Positions 58,504 to 64,000 of a stretch of 64,000 nt of DNA are shown here, piece after piece; within the stretch, counting starts at the first letter, position 1, and each line of letters starts with the position of its first letter. The position numbers and the translations under genes were made by a program. The notes under the pieces were generated by a model. The model saw only the letters and a program-made list of their open reading frames with translations, had not been told where the DNA came from and made no database searches. The stretch lies in assembly GCA_027627225.1 (NCBI GenBank), contig CM051036.1, positions 41,177,926-41,241,925 of the forward strand. The letters are read 5' to 3'. The DNA is from Congeria kusceri. Its lineage: Eukaryota; Mollusca; Bivalvia; Myida; Dreissenidae.

Positions 58504-58971
58504 AAGAGACCTATTCACAGGAAAATCGACAAATTTCAAAAATTGTGTCATAGATGCCAATAAGAAAAGTACCTCATAACGGTATATACAGAAGCGAAAT
58601 AACGCTCCTGAAATAAAATATATTGGAAATAATGTGTCGTGTATGGGTGAATATCGACCAAAATTGATAACATTATAGCGTTTGTAACACTTTTCGTCGG
58701 TATTTTGAAAAACAATACATGTAGTATCATATATAGGGTAAACTCTTTACTTTATTGAAAACATGTAAGGCTGGAAGAGTGTTAAATGTATCAAAATTTT
58801 GATCCGTATGTGGTAGGTTACAGCCCTCGGCGGAAGAAAAACTGTTTTACTTTTTAATGTTTTTTGTTTTCATAATATTTGGTTTAGGTTAGTCCAGATT
58901 GCTTAGTTTTTGCAGTTTAGGCATTTCGTGACATGTTTCATAAAAAAAAAAAATCTGTGAATAAGTCTCTT
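58504..58971. mobile_element. MITE, AAGAGAC-ended copy of the tRNA-like family
   Basis: AAGAGACCTATTCACAG at 58504 faces CTGTGAATAAGTCTCTT at 58955-58971 (16 of 17 match). A 58800-58830 block (GTAGGTTACAGCCCTCGG) is at the box B position of the family. Related to 20236-20796 and the element ending at 11524. Confidence 0.65.
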
Positions 58972-60079
58972 AAATGGCTTCACTGAAGACAGTATCGTTA
59001 GCTTCATGATAGGAACATTAAACAGTATACATTTTTTACCTAGATGAATAATTATAATGATGTACACCTTTAAAATGCGCCAAATTGTATTTCATATATG
59101 AAGGACGCGTGATTTAGTCGCCTTCGTTGATTTCAGTAATATAATATATAACATATTATGTTCAGGAGTTGCATATATTTGCCAGAATACTGTTATAAAG
59201 ACGTTGTTTATGCCCCATATCGTTGACAAATCAGAAAATCTTGATTTGAAGTTTGTTTGGTAAGCATTTATTCAATCTAGGATACCAGGAAGAGCTATAA
59301 CATAATTAAGATGGCATTGTATGAGTGCAGAAGTTATGTGTTTCCTAATTATACTGAAAAAGGCTTTAACGAATAATGCATCGATCACTAGCTTTATGAA
59401 AACGCTATATACTTTGAAAGTCTTTGGTTTGGAACTTCATAAGTATAAGTATGTGCTTACTTTAATAACTATAATCCAACCGCTTTAACACGAACTGGAA
59501 ACACGAATCACCAATAGTCCAAAATCTATTTTATTCAACATTTTAACACCTTTAACGATATTCAGTTATAATTTATGGAATAACCCACGCTAAAGTAAAC
59601 ACGCATTTGCAGTTGAAAACAGTTTATGAATACATCAATCTCAACTGTTTCAACTTTTAAATTCCCAAGGCTGACAGACGGCCAATATTTATAATGATCT
59701 ACGCCGTGAAGTTTCGATTTGTAAATTACCGGGCATTAACACGAACTGTAAATACAAGCAACCTGCCTTTGCCCGCTGAAATAATCGTTCTATAGAGCCC
59801 AGATAAGTGTCGTATTAAAGATTGAATGAATAGAAAATATTGTTTATTAAATGGTGTTTTAAGCGTCCTTTAATGTTTGCTGTCAGTATGTCAGTCAGTC
59901 TTATCAACTCCAGGGATTTTATATCATAACATACCGAATTAAAAATTAAAATACCTTAACAGCACACAACATATACCGTACCGTACTGCACTGTATAGTA
60001 TATGGCCCCATGCGCAATTTATATACGCCATAGTACACTATCGTACCGAAATAGCCTACATAACATAAAAAACGCGACT

Positions 60080-60310
60080 TACAGCATAGCATAACGTAGC
60101 ATATCACAGCATATATAGCATAGCATAGTATAACAAAGCATAGAACAGCGTAGCATAGCATGTAGTAAATATAGCATAGACTAGCGAAGCGTAACATGGC
60201 ACGGCGTGACATAACACAGCAAAGCCTAGACTAGCCTAGCCTAGCGTATCATAGCTTAGCATGGCATGGCATCGCATGGCCTAGCACATCATAACACATA
60301 ATAACAAGCA
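60080..60310. repeat. degenerate (AGCAT)n low-complexity tract
   Basis: About 230 bp of TAGCATAGCA-type pentamers with many substitutions, including a run of CTAGCCTAGC. Confidence 0.85.
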
Positions 60311-61630
60311 TAACATGCATGTTATTCTACATCATTCAGATTAACACAAGCATGGTATACCATATATATTCTTATGCTATTTCATTTCAATGCATTGCTT
60401 TCCATCCAATCGAACCATCTAAATTTACAGTAAAATGTTTGTATTCGTGGTGGAATGCTTTAAAATGTATAAATTTGTTTACCGATCGTTTTTCATCTAT
60501 TCAGATCAAATTGACGCATCTTTGAAATCATTCAAATTTCTTCATGATTCATCTAAATAGGCATACGTTTTCAATCGATCGTAAACTTCGATACATTGAA
60601 TTGTACTCGATATTGAAAGCTGATGCGGAGTGGTATGAGATCGACCAATAATGTTTTGGATTGAACGAACTGTGACCCTGAAATAATAGCTATGTTTATA
60701 AACTGTATTAAAATCTCATGACATCAATATCATTCCCCTGCATTCTGTCGTCGTTACGTTGTGCGATGATTGACTTTAAGTTCGTTACAATGTGTTCTTC
60801 AGCGATTGATAGTTATTCATGTTTACGTCTCCGGCACTTTTCAAAAACCTCAATGGAAACTGCTGTTATTTTAAAATAAATGTCAACGTAAATACTTTCC
60901 CGATGTTTAAATGATGTTTAATTTAGTACATTCTAAATAACAAATACACAATATTACGGATAAGAATTCTCGAAATATGCAACTGCATGTATATCCATTA
61001 CTGTTCTTTATTTCAACAGAAATTAAAGGCTGTAACAACTAAGACCAGGGTCCGTATTCAAGAAACTTCTTAAGTGAAATCTTATCCTTAGCCTAAAACT
61101 GTCATTTTTCTTAAGCATTTTAGTCCATTTATACATGAAATTCTGCTTAGTGTTCACTAATTATCAACTTATTATTGACTACTATTTACTTAACTGTTAT
61201 TTGATTCACTAATATATATGTAGTTTTATAAATATTACCTTACAAAAATCGGAACTTAAGTGAACATATTTTAAGATAAACTTAAGATGTTTCTAGAATA
61301 TGGCCCCTATTTGATAATTAATTAGTAAATGGCAGTGTGATACTTTATTCCGGCCCAGAAATTGTTGAAATGTATCTATACGCACAGCACGTAGCACACT
61401 CCGTATTTTATTGACAGGACACATAGATATTTTTTTTATAAATAAAAGAAAGTCAGTTGCCCATATTCGATCCTGGTTGCAATACACTAGACTTGCTGCT
61501 TCAGATAAACACGTTCGTACCCGCTGGACGATTCCCGATTGTATATAAGACTGGTCGGATACATGAAGATTCAGAAAAATAAATACGGTTATATTTATTT
61601 TGAGAAAGCTTTTCGACGCTCACCATTTTT

Positions 61631-62315
61631 AGCTGGACTTTTCGAAGAAATAGCAAATTACTCTACTCGGCCCAGCGTCGGCGTCCGGGCTAAGTTAACG
61701 TTTTTTTCGGTAAGCTAGTTTCTCAGGAATGGATTTAGGGATTTCATTCAAACTTAAAACACTTATTCACTATATTAAAATGAGCCAATAGGCCAATTTT
61801 ATATAACTCTAGTTTCAATTTTGTCAAAATTACGGGCCTTTTTAAAATTATAGATTTTACATTCCCATGGGTGGGGTGGCGGAATCAACTTTTGATTTCC
61901 ACTGTCTAACTCGAGAATGAATCTTCATACATAGATATCAAAAGCAATACTTTACTTGGGATTGGATTTGGGTTCGGGTGGTTGGGGTCAAGGTCAAGGT
62001 CACAGTTACTACAACGACTGAAAAAGGTTTCTGCTCAATAACTCGAGAAAATATTGAAATATTTTAATGAAACTCAATTTCTTGATACCATATAGCGAGA
62101 CATTGATTGAGAATGCATATGGGGTGGGTGGGGATCAAGGTCAATGTTACTGTTTTGAAAATTAATAAAAATGCTTTCCTCTCAGTAAATCGAGAACGAA
62201 ACTAACTGCGTTTAATTGGCCCCTATTATCCGAAGTTTGTTTTTAGAAAAAAAAAATGCCAATAACTCTGACTAGTACTAGAAAACTCGAGCGCGCTGTC
62301 CTCCGACAGCTCTTG
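61631..62315. repeat. interspersed repeat, second copy
   Basis: Same block order as 47345-48190: AGCTGGACTTTTCGAAGA, GGCGTCCGGGCTAAG, GTAAGCTAGTTTCTCAGGAA, GGGGTGGGTGGGGATCAAGG, closing GCGCTGTCCTCCGACAGCTC. Confidence 0.7.
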
Positions 62316-62534
62316 TTTACATCTCACCAACATTTCTATGAAGAATAGTGTGAACACTTAATGCAGGCACTTATTTTTTTGTATGAAAACAAATGTTAAT
62401 ACAAAAGCCTTGATAAACTTTGAAGTGTTGAAGTGTTCACGTTTTTATTTTCCGTCAAAACCTTCTTGATTCATTGTTTTCTGGTACATTTATATAGTAT
62501 ATAGTAATAATAATAATTATCGCACAAACACGTG

Positions 62535-62590
62535 TGTTTATTTAATTTTAATAAACTAAACGTTTCGGCATGATGCCTTCATCAGTAGTA
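62535..62590 (-). ncRNA. hammerhead ribozyme-like core of a Penelope element
   Basis: On the minus strand CTGATGA (62585-62579) is followed by a short stem-loop GGC-ATCAT-GCC and then GAAA (62566-62563), the invariant core order of a hammerhead. GTTTA after it can pair with TAAAC about 15 bases on as stem III. The cleavage-site nucleotide and stem I are not clear, so this may be a decayed motif. Hammerheads are known in the terminal repeats of Penelope-like elements. Confidence 0.5.
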
Positions 62591-63712
62591 ATAAAAATAA
62601 TAAATATAAACAAAGGAAGTGACGTCGACGTCATACAGTGACGTTACGTCGTTTGGCGGAAAAATGATGACCTGTAAGAAATGTAAAATAGCATTGTGCT
62701 GACATATATAGAACACATAGAAATCATGATAGTATAAAATGATGGATCGCAGTTGATTCATCAGCCTATTAATTATAATATAATAAAAAAACATAGTAAT
62801 AGGCAAACATCGAATATATGTCAAGTATGTGAACGTATTATATATCGTACAGCACTTTGTTATTAAGACCGTTAGGAAGCATAGTCTTTAATTTATGTAT
62901 CCAAAACGTTTCTTTACATAAACGGTCTAGATTATTATGAACAACATCTATTGGAACAAAAGAGAAATCTGACAATGTACAATTATTGTCTAGAGACCCA
63001 AAATGGGTTGCAACATGTGATACAGGATTTATTGAACAGTTTCTTATATCAAATATATGGTTATTCATTCTACGGGAAACATTTTGATTGGTTTGTCCGA
63101 CATACTGTTTATTAATTTTTTTTACATGTAATAAGATATATAACATCACGTGAAGTACAATCTACATCATTGTGCAAATCATATGTTAAACCAGTAACGC
63201 TACTATTGAATTGAGAACATATGTTGATATTATCACAATGCGTACATCTTCGTCGTTTACATTTACCCGATGAATGTAATTTGGTACTGTTATACACTGA
63301 ACATCTAACAAGACTGTTTTGTATATTCTTAGGTCGTTTATAGGCAAAATAGGCTTAAAAGAATGTAACGACTCTACACTCTCTTTGTCAGATAACCGTA
63401 ATAGATCCCAGTCTTTGTGTATAATATCAGCAATATTAGGCAGTGATGTGTTGAAACATACAGTAAATGGTATCACTGAATTAGTACTTTTCTGCGTAAC
63501 ACGCAGTGCGCTATCCTGCGACATATTTTTCACTTTTGTAAATCCATCTGCTATAACATTTTTAGGATAATTTATATTGTCGAACTATTTTTGTAGACTA
63601 GCTAAATACTGATTAAATACACCATCATCGGAGATAATACGTCTGTAGCGTTTAGCCTGACTATATGGTATACCTCGTTTACAAGACATAGGGTGAGATG
63701 ATGTAAAATCTA
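62548..63712 (-). pseudogene. Penelope-like retroelement, 5'-truncated, with GIY-YIG nuclease
   Basis: On the minus strand the order is: reverse-transcriptase C-terminal end (SCKRGIPYSQAKRYRRI, about 63690-63640), the linker SLPNIADIIHKDWDLL (about 63450-63400), a Cys-rich motif CKRRRCTHCDNINIC (about 63260), DVIYLITCKK and KQYVGQTNQNVSRRMNNH (GIY-YIG nuclease, about 63150-63050), and a C-terminal part ending at 62838. This is the organisation of GIY-YIG-bearing Penelope-like elements. Breaks: a TAG at 63585-63587, a frameshift near 63342 and another near 63118. The RT palm is absent because the copy is truncated at about 63712. It is inactive. The 3' flank holds a hammerhead-like core. Confidence 0.8.
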
Positions 63713-64000
63713 TTTAATTTTTTTATTATTTATTTATTTTTTAATTATATAGTATATAGCGTGTATGAAATCACATCAACGTATTATAATTAATACCATA
63801 AAACATGTAACTAAAATAGTCAGTTAAACAAAAGATGCTTAAAGTGGTAAATGAATGTTTAATGTTTAACACTTACCTTGTTTTATGGCAGACCCTCTAC
63901 TTTCTATTGGCCTATCCATTGTGCTAACTAACAACTCTATTTGTGTTTTAAACTAATATTTATGTTCTTAATTAAACACAACTTTATTTGATAAAACATT

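Larger units (their letters stand above)
57664..62547. other. AT-rich non-coding region
   Basis: Possibly intron or upstream sequence of the Mieap-like gene. It contains the MITE at 58504, the AGCAT run at 60080 and the repeat at 61631. I found no GC-rich open stretch with splice sites on the minus strand. Confidence 0.35.

Noticed and set aside
59946..60212. 88-codon minus-strand frame
   Set aside because: Low-complexity AGCAT repeat translated into Cys/Tyr-rich sequence; artefact.

Overview
The window is eukaryotic, intron-rich and AT-rich, and almost certainly from a bivalve mollusc. The genes have GT-AG introns of 0.3-5 kb. The interspersed repeats are bivalve-like: arrays of 145-170 bp monomers, tRNA-like short elements, and a palindromic element beginning GCGTCGTGGGAAAACCGG that I associate with dreissenid mussels. 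The species guess is inference; the phylum is well supported. No bacterial operon, CRISPR array or virus is visible. Exon borders were placed by reading splice sites and codon phase by eye.

Host genes in order. (1) An EIF2AK1/HRI-type eIF2-alpha kinase, plus strand, eight exons between 6383 and 19297; its first coding exon was not found. (2) A five-finger C2H2 zinc-finger protein, minus strand, 21711-22691, with a 33-bp repeat array coding its N-terminus. (3) A complete SLC7A6OS/Iwr1 homologue, plus strand, six exons, 39999-48578. It shares a short divergent promoter with a two-exon minus-strand transcript that could encode a 28-residue peptide (39311-39855). (4) The 3' part of a mitochondria-eating-protein (Mieap/SPATA18)-like gene, minus strand, six exons, 52500-56880, including one GC-AG intron.

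Mobile DNA dominates the rest. From left to right: a dead mariner (about 334-760); a LINE fragment (about 1040-1530); an element with TTGCGGTAATGACA repeats holding a nested MITE (2444-3548); a foldback element with an 8-bp target duplication (9331-9993); a 315-bp dimeric higher-order repeat (12401-13170); a hAT-type element (13511-14650) inside a palindromic repeat; two more foldback elements (23379-23878 and 24007-25308), the second carrying the last two exons of a MULE-like transposase; a broken pogo/Tigger element (25493-28087); an almost intact PIF/Harbinger transposon of 6.3 kb with both its Myb-like gene and its HARBI1-like transposase (28149-34428); several intronic tandem arrays; and a truncated Penelope-like element with a GIY-YIG nuclease and a hammerhead-ribozyme-like core (about 62548-63712).

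The strongest unusual signal is a set of foldback elements whose inverted ends are built from short tandem iterons (core AGTCAAACCGGCCAC, AACTCGGCCC or AACGACTCGCCCCAT). At three loci they are flanked by 8-bp direct repeats, and one copy is tied to MULE transposase exons.
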